A stretch of 64,000 bases of DNA from positions 55,126,068 to 55,190,067 of the forward strand of contig NC_088866.1 of the NCBI RefSeq assembly GCF_032884065.1, read 5' to 3'. Position 1 is the first letter of the stretch, and every line of letters begins with the position of its first letter. A program made the position numbers and the translations under genes. This DNA comes from Artemia franciscana (lineage: Eukaryota > Arthropoda > Branchiopoda > Anostraca > Artemiidae). Below the pieces are notes generated by a model, which worked only from the letters and a program-made list of their open reading frames with translations, made no database searches and was not told where the DNA came from. Below, piece by piece: positions 34,857 to 46,317 of the stretch.

Positions 34857-36965
34857 CAGCCCTTGTCCTGAGGACTGTGATAGGTTGACAGCCCCAAAGA
34901 CATAACTACTGGATCTTTCAGACAAGGTTAAACAAAATAGCTCTCTTAATACTTCGATTGGATATGTTTTAGGGAAAGATAGGCTTGGAGGGGGGGCCTA
35001 ATCACCATCCATTCACGTTTGACTCTTAAAAAGGGCACTAAAACTTCCGACTTCCAATCAAATGAGCTCCATCCGATCCAAAATTTATACTAGTACCCGT
35101 TCCATAATATATTTGTCGAAAATAAGACGTATGGAGGGCGGGCGCCCCTGGTCACTTTGACTCTTAAAAAGCAAACTAGAACATCTGATTTCCAATCCAA
35201 TAAGCCCCCTTCGAAGTTTATGCGATCACCTTTTCCATAAAAACCTCAAATGCCCTCAAAGCTTAACTTACAGCCCTTGCTCTGAGGGCTGTGGGGGTGT
35301 CATCCTCAAATACATAACTTCGTGACCTTTCAAATACGCTGAACAAAACATCTATCTTAAAATTTTGATAAGATGTGTCTTGGAAATTGATGGGCATGCA
35401 GGGGGGAGGGGGGCTTGGTGCCCTCCAATCACTTTTGACTATTAAAAAGGCCCTTTCGATTTCAAATCGAATGGGCCTTTTTTGAAGCTTCTACTATAAC
35501 AAATGGTCATCTCGAAATTTTTATTAGACATATTTTGGGAAAATACGAGGCGTGGGGAAAAGGGCATCCGCCTTCAAATCACTTTGAATCTAGGGTACCA
35601 GAACTTCTGATTACCTGCTCAATGAGCCCCTCCGAAGATGATACGACCACTATCTCTATAAAAACCTTATATGCCTCTAGGGCATAACTTACAACGCTTG
35701 CCCTGAGGGCTGAAGGGGGTTGTCATCCTCAAAACCCAATTTCTTGATTTTTTAACTACGCGGAACAAAATAGCTATCTCAAAATTTTTATTGGATGTGT
35801 TTTAGAAAATCGTGGGTGTGGGAGAAGGGGTTAGTTGCCCTCCAATCACTTTCGACCATTAAAAATGGCAATGGCCCTTTCGGTTTCTAGTCAAATGAGT
35901 TCTTTCCGAAGTTTCTACGACGATAAATGGACATCTCATAATTTCTATCAGAAACATTTCGGGAAAATATGAGGTGTGAGTGTGGGGGGGGGCATTGTAA
36001 ATTTTCATAGACAGTCCTATGAGCCCCCTCCGAAGTTTATACGATCACCTTTGCTATATATAACTAATATGCCCCCAGGGCATATCTTACAAGCCTTGCC
36101 CTGAAGGCTCCGGGGGGAGGGGGTTGTCATCCTCAAGGCAGAATCTCCGGACCTTTCAACTATGTTGAACAAAATGGCTATCTCAAAATTTTGATAAGAT
36201 GTGTTTTGGGAATTAATGGGCGTGCGGGAGTAAAGGGCTTGTTGCCCTCCAATCACTTTTGACTGTTAAAAAAGGCCCTTTCGATTTCATATCGAATGAG
36301 CCTTTTTTGAAGCTTCTACGATAACAAATAGCCATCTCAATATTTTTATTAGATACATTTCGGGAAAATACCGAGGTGTGGGGGGTATCCACCTTCCAAT
36401 CACTTTGAATCCAAGGTACTAGAACTTCTGATTACCAATTCAATGAGCCCCCTCCGAAGATTATACGACCACCATCTCTAAAAACTTTCGGTTTCTAATG
36501 GAATGAGCTCTTTCCAAAGTTTCTACGACAATAAATGGACATCTCATAATTTCTATCAGAAACATTTCGAGAAAATGCGAGGTGTGTGGGGGGGGGAATC
36601 CACTCTTCGATCATTCCTAATCTTAAAAAGGGCACTGGAGCTTCTCATAGCCAGTCCAATGAGCCCCTTCCGAAGTTTATACTATCACCTCTGCTATATA
36701 TACATATAACTTACATGCCCCCTAGGGCATAGCTTACAGCCCTTGCCCTGAGGGCTCCGGGAGGGAGGGAGGGGACTATCATCCTCAAGGCAGAACTTCC
36801 GGATGTTTCAACTATGTTGAACAAAATGGCTATCTCAAAATTTTGATTGGATGTGTTTGGTGAAATGATTGGCGTGAAAGGGAGTTAGTTGCCCTCCAAT
36901 CACTTTCGACCATTAAAAACGGCAATGGCCCTTTCAATTTTCAATTGAATAAACTCCTTCGATAC
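34857..36965. repeat. Tandem array, about 410-bp unit
   Basis: The anchor 'cagcccttgccctgagggct' appears at about 34857, 35272, 35692, 36092 and 36738. Each is followed by 'gtcatcctcaa', 'ctatgttgaacaaaatggct', 'atctcaaaattttgat.gga' and 'gttgccctccaatcactttt'. Two units carry a hairpin of GGCCCTTTCGATTT against the near-complement at 35448-35482 and 36271-36308. The wording (aacaaaatggctatctcaaa, gccctccaatc) shows kinship with the internal part of the multi-hairpin family. Confidence 0.85.
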
Positions 36966-37017
36966 GATTTGCCCTGATTTAAAAAAAAGAAATATTGTGC
37001 CCACATCACTCTTTACT

Positions 37018-37041
37018 TAGGCAGCGCTATTGCGCTGCCTA
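37018..37041. repeat. Perfect 10-bp hairpin
   Basis: TAGGCAGCGC-TATT-GCGCTGCCTA, right after the 410-bp array. It could be the terminal hairpin of a mobile element, as no U-run follows it. Confidence 0.8.
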
Positions 37042-37229
37042 ATATAGTTGCAGGGAAACATGCACAAACTCAAGGAGAGTGACTTCATTTCCTTCATGTA
37101 TAAGACTGTTTACAACTATACCTATACTTTCTCGTATTTCCAATGTAATTTGTCACTTGAAAATATCTCGAGTCTTGATCAGTTGTTGCTTAAAACCTAT
37201 TTCTACTTACTTTTATAAAAGACCTTAGA

Positions 37230-37870
37230 GCACTATAGAAAATGAATAACAACCAAATAGCAAACCGAAACCGAATCGTTCATGGAAGGATCACATCAAT
37301 GCTGTTCGTGCGAAAGCATCACATTGATATAATGAACCGACTAAAACATGTAATTCCTTACTCAGCACTTAAGTCACTTTATTTTAATTAAGTACAATGT
37401 CATTTTGATTATGCGAGATTGGTTTATCTAAATACGTTTCAGTCTGATCTTATTCCACTTATACGGAATAAGGCTCCTCGTGTCCTTAAGTTATTTCTAC
37501 CGTCTCCTTCCCTTTTGTCAAATAAATCAATTACAGAATCGATTTAATACTGTGGATATTCTCCCGGTGAGTTTTAGTGTCCAGTCGTCTATATTTTTGT
37601 TTAAAGTTAAATTCGGCCGTGGAAATCTTCCTAAACATTTTTTTTTTTTATATATATAAAATGAACCTGTGTTCTTTATGTCCCAAAATGTCCCTTTCCA
37701 CTCGATCTGGGCGTCATCTACTAATCCCTTTGCCAAAATGTTAGAGATCAAGATTTACAGTGCAGTATATGGTTCCTTTGATTTGGACTAAATTTGTTGC
37801 ATCTTTAAATGTAACATTGTCACTTACTGCCGTTAGATCTCGTCTCAGAACATTGCTCATTCAGTGCTTT
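37230..37870 (+). pseudogene. LINE ORF2 C-terminal remnant
   Basis: Plus-strand fragments read NRIVHGRITSMLFVRKHHID, then IMNRLKHVIPYSALKSLYFN, and later NVSLSTRSGRHLLIPLPKC and LVASLNVTLSLTAVRSRLRT-like text before LIQCFKK. This is the 'tails' region after the RT palm, with several stops and frameshifts. Its 3' part is duplicated in tandem (next entry). Confidence 0.6.
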
Positions 37871-38558
37871 AAAAAATAAGAACATATTTTTTTATGTAGG
37901 ATGGTGTCTCGTATTTATTGTTTTTATTATTTTGTGATTTTTTGGATGTGATCTTTCTGCACTCCCTTCCCACTGTGAGTCTGATAATTGGTATTCTTAA
38001 GTTAGTATTGTCTCGAATGAGCCTGTGTATGGCAGTAGGTTGGAGTGGCATGTCAATGTTATTTCTCCCGGTGAGTTTTAGTGTCCAGTCGTCTATATTT
38101 TTGTTTAAAGTTAAATTCGGCCGTGGAAATCTTCCTAAACATTTTTTTTCAAATGAACCTGTGTTCTTTATGTCCCAAAATGTCCTTTCCACTCGATCTG
38201 GGCGTCATCTACTAATCTCTTTGCCAAAATGTTAGAGATCAAGATTTACAGTGCAGCATATGGTTCCTTTGATTTGGACTAAATTTGTTGCATCTTTAAA
38301 TGTAACATTGTCACTTACTGCCATTAGATCTCGTCTCAGAACGTTGCTCATTCAGTGCTTTAAAAAATAAAAACATATTTTTTGATGTAGGATGGTGTCT
38401 CGTATTTATTGTTTTTATTATTTTGTGATTTTTTGGATGTGATCTTTCTGCACTCCCTTCCCACTGTGAGTCTGATAATTGGTATTATTAAGTTAGTATT
38501 GTCTCGAATGAACCTGTGTATGGCAGTAGGTTGGAGTGGCATGTCAATGTTATTTCTT
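37561..38558 (+). repeat. Tandem duplication of about 500 bp (LINE 3' end)
   Basis: Unit 1 is 37561-38064 and unit 2 is 38065-38558. Both start 'ctcccggtgagttttagtgt' and run through 'aaattcggccgtggaaatct', 'ctcgatctgggcgtcatcta', 'aacattgtcacttactgcc' and 'tggatgtgatctttctgcac'. They are nearly identical; unit 1 has an extra T/TA tract near 37640. The high identity means the duplication is recent or an assembly artefact. Confidence 0.92.
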
Positions 38559-38559
38559 T

Positions 38560-40515
38560 AATGAGAGAAAAAAGGCAAGAATGGTTGTGTTTATTTCAGT
38601 AGTATGATGTATTGTTTTTGTTTTGGTTTTTTCTCGTTGGTATACGAGCTCTGCTTCCCGCCAACGAAAAAAATGTGTAAAATTGTGCCTTTTATTGCTA
38701 TTGTAATAAAGAACCTTGAATCGGTAAATGTCAACATTAACCAGATTTCGGACATTCAAGGTATCATATATTTTGTGATAATGCTAGGCATTTGAAATAA
38801 ACTTAATTTTACCACTGCATTTATATATAGGTTGCATTAAAAAATAAGTCAATTACTTATTCCGGTTTCAGTTTTTTCGTTTTTATTTCCTTCTGTTTGC
38901 CATTTTTCGTTTCTTGCATTCTTTTTCCGTATTTTTGTATTTATTTTTCGTTTCTTGTGTTTTTTGATGTTTTAGTTCTTTGGTTCAGCTTTTCATCTTC
39001 CTATTTTTTATTTAATATAGGGTTCCAAATATGAAGCCAAAAATGTTCCGCTATTTTCTGTTTTAGTATAAATGGTCTTGACCCGTTATCTATACATCTC
39101 ATACATCCACACACATACATCCTATGCATAAATGCTTGTATATAAACCATATATTTTAATCAATTTATTTTCATTTTTTCCCCACTTTGAGTCTAATAAT
39201 ATAAAGCCCACACTTTTTATTGACACATTCACTCAGAGCTAGTTTCCTAGGCTACAAGTTCAATCTTACTTTTCAGGTATCCCCAAGTAACTTGTTAATA
39301 CTCATTACTTTCAGGTGTTGACAACAAAAGGAATGCAATAAAGTCAAACCTGGCAACCGTGGATAACGAACAAATGTCTAACCTGTCAAAATTCTAGATC
39401 ATGGATTCCCTAATGGACAGTAACGTTGTCTATCGGGCAGTTGAGCTCGCCCAGCTGAGTATGGGAATCATTAGTAAGTTCTAAAGAAAATATATTACAT
39501 TTAAAATGTAATATATTGACTTTTTAGTTTAAAAAAATTAATTTCTAATTAATATACGGGTATGATAATTAGTATCACTAGAAGAGATTATAGACCACGT
39601 TCAATGCAATAATTCACTTCAATTTAAATTTAAAACCAAAATGTACCTTTAATTCAAACAAAATACATATAATAAAGAAATGGTCTCTATGTGCCAAAAC
39701 CACCATCCTTCCCAACTTCTTTATCCCCATGAATTTCAATCAGTTAATATAATATCCGAACATCTCTTCCTTCTAAACAATATGTAGAAACACCCACCTC
39801 CCTTAGCTCTTTTAACTCCTTGTGAAAACCTTAAAAATTGATTAAACCACCCTCATTATCTCCACACATTCGGCAAAAAGCAAAGACCCACCTTTGAAAT
39901 TAGTCTTCCTAAATGTTTTCTCTTACCTCCAAGTGGTGAAAAAAAAATTCCCTTTCCGATGCTACCCACTTTATCTCCTCCCTACTAAGTCTTACCTTAA
40001 AATAAAATTCCTCCCTCTATACTTTCTAAATCTTTGTATACTGACAGAGAGACGTCTATCTTCACTTTCTTATTTATTTTTACAGTCGTTTTAAGAGTAT
40101 GCGAGTTTATAAGGGGGCAGAAGGGATATTAAGCTAAAAAAATGGAAAATAGCGATTTAGGTTAACAATTTAGGCAGATTAAAGTGTCAATAGAAAAAAA
40201 TCCTCAAACAAAAAAATAGTTTCTTAATGTTATTTTAGACTGGTTTAGGGCGCCCAGTCTTTCGCTCGTTTTCTGTTAAGTATATAATTTGCTTGCTTTG
40301 AGGCAAAACAAAAATACTCACAAAATACACACAAATACAAAAAAAATACATATTACATATAAAATTTACGCATAAATTGGTCACCTTTTAATAAATCAAA
40401 CTGACCGAATGCTATCTCTAAAATTAGGATTCAAACAATAAGATAATAAATAAAAGATTTAAATAGATACTATTACAATTCAAACGTTTTCACAGTATTC
40501 TGATAATGAAGAAAA
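38560..40515. other. No feature recognised
   Basis: AT-rich intron sequence with T-rich runs ('ttttcgtttcttg' repeated at 38880-38960). No exon or clear repeat was recognised. Confidence 0.4.
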
Positions 40516-40519
40516 GTTT

Positions 40520-41702
40520 TTTTTTTTTTTAACGAAAGTAAGGAGCAACATTAAAACTTAAAACGAACAGAAATTACTCCGCATATGAAAGGGGCTTTTC
40601 CTACTCAACGCCTCGCTCTTTACGCTAAAGTTTGACTCTTTCTCTTAACTCTACTTTTTAAAACAGTAAAAAAAAAACTTTAGCGTAAAGAGCGGGGCGT
40701 TGAGGAGGAAAAGCCCCTTTCATATACGGAGTAATTTCTGTTCGTTTTAAGTTATAATGTTGCTCCTTACTTTCATTTAAAAAAAATTTTTGATTTAATC
40801 TCTGGACGTTTTTGAATTAATGCATGTTTTGACCTTGGCTCTCTACACATAAATAATTAAAACGAAATTTGCATATTAATTTTTTTTTTTGGCTAAATAG
40901 CTTTCTCATCGTTTTAATCCGAAGATTTTGAGAAAAAAGGAGCGAGGGAGGAGGGCTAGCTGCCCTCCAATTTTTTGATTACTTAAAAGGCAACTAGAAC
41001 TTTTAATTTTTTACAAACGTTTTCATTAGTAAAAAATATACGTAACTCACGAATTAACTTACGTAATGAACTTCTATATTCGTATATTTTTATTGCGTAT
41101 ATGAGGGGGCTCACCCCTCGTCGATACCTCGCTCTTTACACTAAAGCTTAAATTTTGTCCCGATTCCTTAAGAATGACCTCTGAATCACAAAGCCCGTAG
41201 AATAAATATTTGAAATTACTAAAAATACTTTAGCGTAAATAGTGAGGTATTACGAGGAGGTAAACCCCTCATATGCGTAATAAATTTTGTTCGTTTTAGG
41301 TTTTAATAGTGCTCCTTACTTTCAGTAGAAAAAACTTTTCATATTTATTTTTTCATTGTTTTTTCAAATAATGCTAGAAAATCCTGCGCCCCCTTCATTG
41401 AAATTCTCTTCACCCATGAGAAGTTCCTTCTTCAAAAAGGTGCTCTGAAAGGCTAAATCTGATGGTGTGATTTTCGTTAAGATTGTATGACTTTTAGGGA
41501 GTGTGTTCCCCCCTATTTTCTAAAATGAGGCAAATTTTCTCAGGCTCATAACTTTTGATGGCTAAGACTAATCTTGATGAAACTTATATATTTAAAATCA
41601 GCATTAAAATGCGATTCTTTTGATGTAACTATTGGTATCAAAATTCCAAGTAAGGAGCCGGGTCGCTCCTTACTACAGTTCGTTACCACGAACTGTTTGA
41701 TC
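40520..41702 (-). repeat. Multi-hairpin repeat family, near-complete copy
   Basis: Foldback 40525-40790 with near-perfect arms ('gaaattactccgcatatgaa' / 'catatacggagtaatttctg', 'aacgcctcgctctttacgct' / 'agcgtaaagagcggggcgtt'). The internal modules include a second inverted pair ('cgtcgatacctcgctcttta' / 'cgtaaatagtgaggtattac', 41120-41260). It ends with the terminal palindrome ACAGTTCGTTACCACGAACT at 41677-41698 followed by TTGAT. A segment of about 400 bp present in 16470-18036 is deleted near 41440. Confidence 0.92.
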
Positions 41703-42280
41703 TAATGTAATGTATGTAAGTAGTAATGTAAAAACACCAAATTTTTGGGTTTTACACGTTTAAAAACAAAGCTCCTAAGAATACTTAACCTCTTCCTACA
41801 GATATTTTCCGTGCGCACGCGCCTGTACTGCAATTTTCATTTAAATAGTTTATATTATAATATAGTTCTATATATCGTATATAAACCTCATTTAAACTAA
41901 TAAAATACGCATGAAAGTTTATTTAAATAATTTCCGAACGAAATCATTCATTCTTCCCCTGTCATTTTCCTTGCAATTATAATAGCGTTAAAAGGATGTC
42001 TGATTGAAGTTAGTATTTCTGGGTTTTCTCTTGCTGTTATAATTCAGATCAAAGAAACTTGTGCTAAATTCGTAGCCAAATTAATTGAAGCGAATGATCA
42101 AAGATAGCAGGATAATTAGAAAGAAAAACAGGAAGCTTAATTAGATCTTGGAAATAACTTGGAGATTTTCATGAGTTGTTTCCCCGTAGAGTTTTATTTC
42201 CGTTCTGAAATCCTCAAGTATCAACACATTTTTCCAAGAATGTTGAGATATAAAAGTACCCAAGAATTTTGGGACTTCAA
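41703..42280. other. No feature recognised
   Basis: AT-rich, no exon or repeat recognised. Confidence 0.4.
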
Positions 42281-42282
42281 AT

Positions 42283-42335
42283 AAAAACACTTTTGTCTCG
42301 CGGACAAAAGTGTTTTTCGAAATTTTATTTCGAAA
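42283..42335. repeat. Perfect 15-bp hairpin and adjacent small palindrome
   Basis: AAAAACACTTTTGTC (42283-42297), loop TCGCG, GACAAAAGTGTTTTT (42303-42317), followed at once by TTCGAAATTTTATTTCGAA. Confidence 0.9.
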
Positions 42336-42487
42336 CATATAGTTTTTATGAAAGTACCAAATTTTTGGCATTGTTACCACGTTGAACCGTAAAAATAAAT
42401 AGGCAAGATCCATCAGTTAAATTTAACGTTACATTAAATCAGTAAAAATTCAGTCATTAACTATTTACCTCTCCCCAAAGACAACAA

Positions 42488-44075
42488 CTACACTTTTGAA
42501 CTGAATCTACATCTTCTGAAACTGTTTGGGCTGTGTCTCACTTTATTTTTCACTGACAAGGACAATATTTTCACTTTTTTGTCATCTGGTGCCACCAAAA
42601 CTACATAACTGAATTTGAACTGAAGCTACATCTTCTGAAACTGTTTGGGCTATGTGTTTCACTTTATTTTTCACTGACAAGGACAATATTTTCACTTTTT
42701 TGTCATCTGGTGCCACCAAAACTACATAACTGAATTTGAACTGAAGCTACATCTTCTTAAACTGTTTGGGCTATGTGTCTCACTTTATTTTTCACTGACA
42801 AGGACAATATTTTCACTTTTTTGTCATCTGGTGCCACCAAAACTACATAACTGAATTTGAACTGAAGCTACATCTTCTTAAACTGTTTGGGCTATGTGTC
42901 TCACTTTATTTTTCACTGACAAGGACAATATTTTCACTTTTTTGTCATCTGGTGCCACCAAAACTACATAACTGAATTTGAACTGAAGCTACATCTTCTG
43001 AAACTGTTTGGGCTATGTGTCTCACTTTATTTTTCACTGACAAGACCAATATTTCCATTTTTTTTGTCATCTGGTGCCACCTAAAACTACATAACTGAAT
43101 TTGAACTGAAGCTACATCTTCTTAAACTGTTTGGGCTATGTGTCTCACTTTATTTTTCACTGACAAGGCCAATATTTTCACTTTTTTGTCATCTGGTGCC
43201 ACCTAAAACTACATAACTGAATTTGAACTGAAGCTACATCTTCTTAAACTGTTTGGGCTATGTGTCTCACTTTATTTTTCACTGACAAGGCCAATATTTC
43301 CATTTTTTTGTCATCTGGTGCCACCTAAAACTACATAACTGAATTTGAACTGAAGCTACATCTTCTTAAACTGTTTGGGCTATGTGTCTCACTTTATTTT
43401 TCACTGACAAGGACAATATTTTCACTTTTTTGTCATCTGGTGCCACCAAAACTACATAACTGAATTTGAACTGAAGCTACATCTTCTTAAATTGTTTGGG
43501 CTATGTGTCTCACTTTATTTTTCACTGACAAGGACAATATTTTCACTTTTTTGTCATCTGGTGCCACCAAAACTACATAACTGAATTTGAACTGAAGCTA
43601 CATCTTCTTAAACTGTTTGGGCTATATGTCTCACTTTATTTTTCACTGACAAGGACAATATTTTCACTTTTTTGTCATCTGGTGCCACCAAAACTACATA
43701 ACTGAATTTGAACTGAAGCTACATCTTCTGAAACTGTTTGGGCTATGTGTCTCACTTTATTTTTCACTGACAAGGACAATATTTTCACTTTTTTGTCATC
43801 TGGTGCCACCAAAACTACATAACTGAATTTGAACTGAAGCTACATCTTCTGAAACTGTTTGGGCTATGTGTCTCACTTTATTTTTCACTGACAAGGACAA
43901 TATTTTCACTTTTTTGTCATCTGGTGCCACCAAAACTACATAACTGAATTTGAACTGAAGCTACATCTTCTGAAACTGTTTGGGCTATGTGTCTCACTTT
44001 ATTTTTCACTGACAAGGACAATATTTTCACTTTTTTGTCACCTGGTGCCACCAAAAACTACATAACTGAATATGG
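42488..44075. repeat. 121-bp satellite, thirteen copies
   Basis: The unit runs from 'ctacataactgaatttgaac' through 'tgaagctacatcttct.aaac', 'tgtttgggctatgtgtctca', 'ctttatttttcactgacaag' and 'gacaatattttcactttttt' to 'gtcatctggtgccaccaaaa'. Copies start near 42601, 42722, 42843, 42964, 43087, 43209, 43331, 43452, 43573, 43694, 43815, 43936 and 44058 (the last partial), after a partial first unit. Identity is very high. Three middle copies share 'aaggccaatat', 'cacctaaaa' and are 122-123 bp, which suggests a higher-order subgroup. Confidence 0.97.
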
Positions 44076-44369
44076 AGGTCTATATCTATCCTTGGTACGA
44101 TTTGATGGTAACTATTATCCATCCTTTGTATATGGGTGTGCCCTTTGAGCAAGTTATTTTTATGTTAATTATAGAAGAATCCATATACTTTAAATCAAAG
44201 CAATCTGTCTATTGGGGGGAATGTCCTAATATTAATGATACACTTACTTGTTATAGCCATTTTAAAAATTTTTAGTATAGGTTAAGTACACGATCACCAG
44301 TTCTTAACATTGGTCTACCAATGATTTGAATGATATTGCATCAACATTTTTTAGTGGATGTTTTTTTCT

Positions 44370-44745
44370 TCTAATTCTTTTCATTATTGGTATCATACTA
44401 GAAATGCCAAAAAGCTAGTAAATGAAAAGAGAAATACAGTGAGAACAGCCTATGGGTGAACTCCTCTGGAATGACCATCCGGGCAGCATTAGGGGCTCTG
44501 ACCAATTTTATCATTTAAAAGTCAGGTCAAAGGGTTTGTTTTCAGTCAAGATCTGGGATGAGAGCAGGTTCTCTGTGAGTATTATGCATGTGACTGCTTT
44601 TTTTTTCTCGATTATGTAATTTAATTGGTTAATTGAGCCACTTTGCACGATTTATTTGGCCTTCTACCAATGGCTATATTTATGTCATTGTTCTATTATT
44701 TTGTGAATTGTTGAAAATAAACGTATCAATCAATCAACTTTTCAT
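44370..44745 (+). mobile_element. LINE 3' end with (ATCA)n tail
   Basis: A plus-strand remnant reads YHTRNAKKLVNEKRNTVRTA and, in another frame, LLWNDHPGSIRGSDQFYHLK with VRSKGLFSVKIW. This is like the 'G..LWN.LP..IR.S..FK..LK' tail of a LINE ORF2. The 3' UTR ends 'gaaaataaacgtatcaatca' plus 'atcaac', a short tandem tail typical of CR1/L2-like LINEs. Strongly 5' truncated. Confidence 0.6.
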
Positions 44746-44889
44746 TAGAAAGTTAATTCCAACTTATTTCTTATGATATGCAGTGTCGCATGAGTTTTCA
44801 CTTCCAATTAAAGCGGTCAAATTTGTTTTCACAGAGCCGACACTTAAAACAAAGCTTCTGGCATAAACAAATGAGTTTCATATATTACT

Positions 44890-45065
44890 TAAAGGAGCAA
44901 AATATAATACTTTGATGTGTGTAAAATTTAACTTTAGGGTTATTTTTCCAGAATATTTTCCCGAAAATGCATATCAATAAATTATTATGCGTTTGTAAAA
45001 CCTTTTTTTGTATTCCCCCACCCAAAAAAAAAATAAAATCCTGAATACACCCTTGCCAGTAAGTG
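44890..45065 (-). repeat. Dispersed repeat X, reversed copy
   Basis: The reverse complement reads 'gtgtattcaggattttattt', 'gggtgggggaataca', like 22080 and 30600. Confidence 0.5.
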
Positions 45066-45234
45066 TAGTTGAATGCCATGGAAGATTGAGGGTCAAATCG
45101 CTTGGAATAAATATAGGCTGTTGGCCATTCTATCCTAGTCTGGAAATAGTCCCTTGAGCGAAAGTAGCAAATCGACTACCCTTTCATTGAAATATCCTCA
45201 AACACACATGAATATTATACGTACAGTATACAAA

Positions 45235-45500
45235 TTTAAAATGTTCTGCTACCACTACTACTAGCAGCTTCCTGCAGTATCCAGCCGACTGAGGCCAACA
45301 CAGCTGCGCACAGTGCACCTCCATCTCAATATATTCAAAGCCTCCTCTTAACATCCTCCCAGGGATTCCCTTAAATAGTTCCTCACGACCTCCCCCACCT
45401 CATTCACAGACAACATGCTTTTCGTTTTGCCATTGATAGTTGGCTGACAAGAACACTCTTTGGCAATCTGTGATCCTTCACCCACAGAGCGTGCTCTAGA
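45235..45500. repeat. Dispersed repeat Y, diverged copy
   Basis: 'accactactactagcagctt', 'ctgaggccaacacagctgcg', 'ccctccatctcaatatattc'-type text and 'tggcaatctgtgatccttca' align with 49000-49270. Confidence 0.5.
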
Positions 45501-45791
45501 CATCTCAATTTTTCTCTAATTATTACGTAGAAAGCGGGATTAAACAATATAATTTACAGTTTGAAATACGGTCAGTCAGACAGGTACCCAAAACAATCCG
45601 TAATCAGTTTCTCCGCAAAAAATATTTGTAAGCATAATTTTTTAAGTATATTTTAAGATTTACAATTTTCTTTAATCTAAAATTTTGTTATTTAAAAGTA
45701 TATTTTACACTTTTACAAAGCACAATTTTAAATATCATGTAGAAATATATTTGACTAATGTTAAATATACGTAAAAGAAAAGAAAACCTAC

Positions 45792-46219
45792 TCTGGGTAC
45801 TCCAGAACTTCTTTTCCATCATTCATCGTTGTTTGGGTTATACCTTTGGCCGTATATATATACTTGATCGTCCCATCTGGTTGAACAATCTTCACATCTT
45901 TGTTAAAATACACTATTTTCATTGTACCATCCTTAAAAATGGTTTTTATGTTACCACTCTCAAATATGATCTCCTTGGTTCCATATTCATGCACCACTAA
46001 TTTTCCACGATCACCACCGTCTCTGGTTTTCTTTTCAGATTGAGGTGTTTGGACCTGGTTGGATATTAGCTGAGGGGTATTGCCTATTGGGGTTGAAGGC
46101 GGCTGTGCTTTACAAGGAGAGGACGGTGGGGGTAACGAGTCCGTCTGTACTTCAACTGATGCTGATTGAGGCTTTACTTGGGCATATATTGGTCTTGGTC
46201 TCAAGCTAGATTGCAATTT
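45792..46219 (-). CDS. CENPJ: CPAP/SAS-4 (CENPJ), linker and start of the G-box
   Basis: This minus-strand exon is 428 nt. The acceptor is TTTTCTTTTAG and the donor GA|GTAGGT. It starts in phase 0 with KLQSSLRPRPIYAQVKPQSA and leaves two bases of a Glu codon. Residues 1-80 or so are a low-complexity linker rich in Pro, Ser and Gln (VEVQTDSLPPPSSPC). The second half begins the TCP10_C domain: VVHEYGTKEIIFESGNIKTI, FKDGTMKIVYFNKDVKIVQP and DGTIKYIYTAKGITQTTMND, ending GKEVLEYP. Reading straight through the donor gives an immediate TAG, so splicing is needed and the intron call is firm. In CPAP/SAS-4 this domain docks the protein to STIL/Ana2 while the upstream region handles tubulin and centriole wall growth. 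The intron upstream is about 3.7 kb and contains a LINE fragment. Confidence 0.94.
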
Positions 46220-46317
46220 CTAAAAGAAAATAAAACAAAATTTTTGTTTATGCTTAGCTTGCACTTAATTATACTTAACCTTTATTATACTTGCAATGAT
46301 GAACACATTTTTGTTTT

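Noticed and set aside
37918-38235. 105-residue plus-strand frame as a gene
   Set aside because: It spans the junction of a tandem duplication of a LINE 3' end.
42488-44075. CRISPR-like regularity of repeats
   Set aside because: Units are contiguous with no unique spacers, and the DNA is eukaryotic; it is a satellite.
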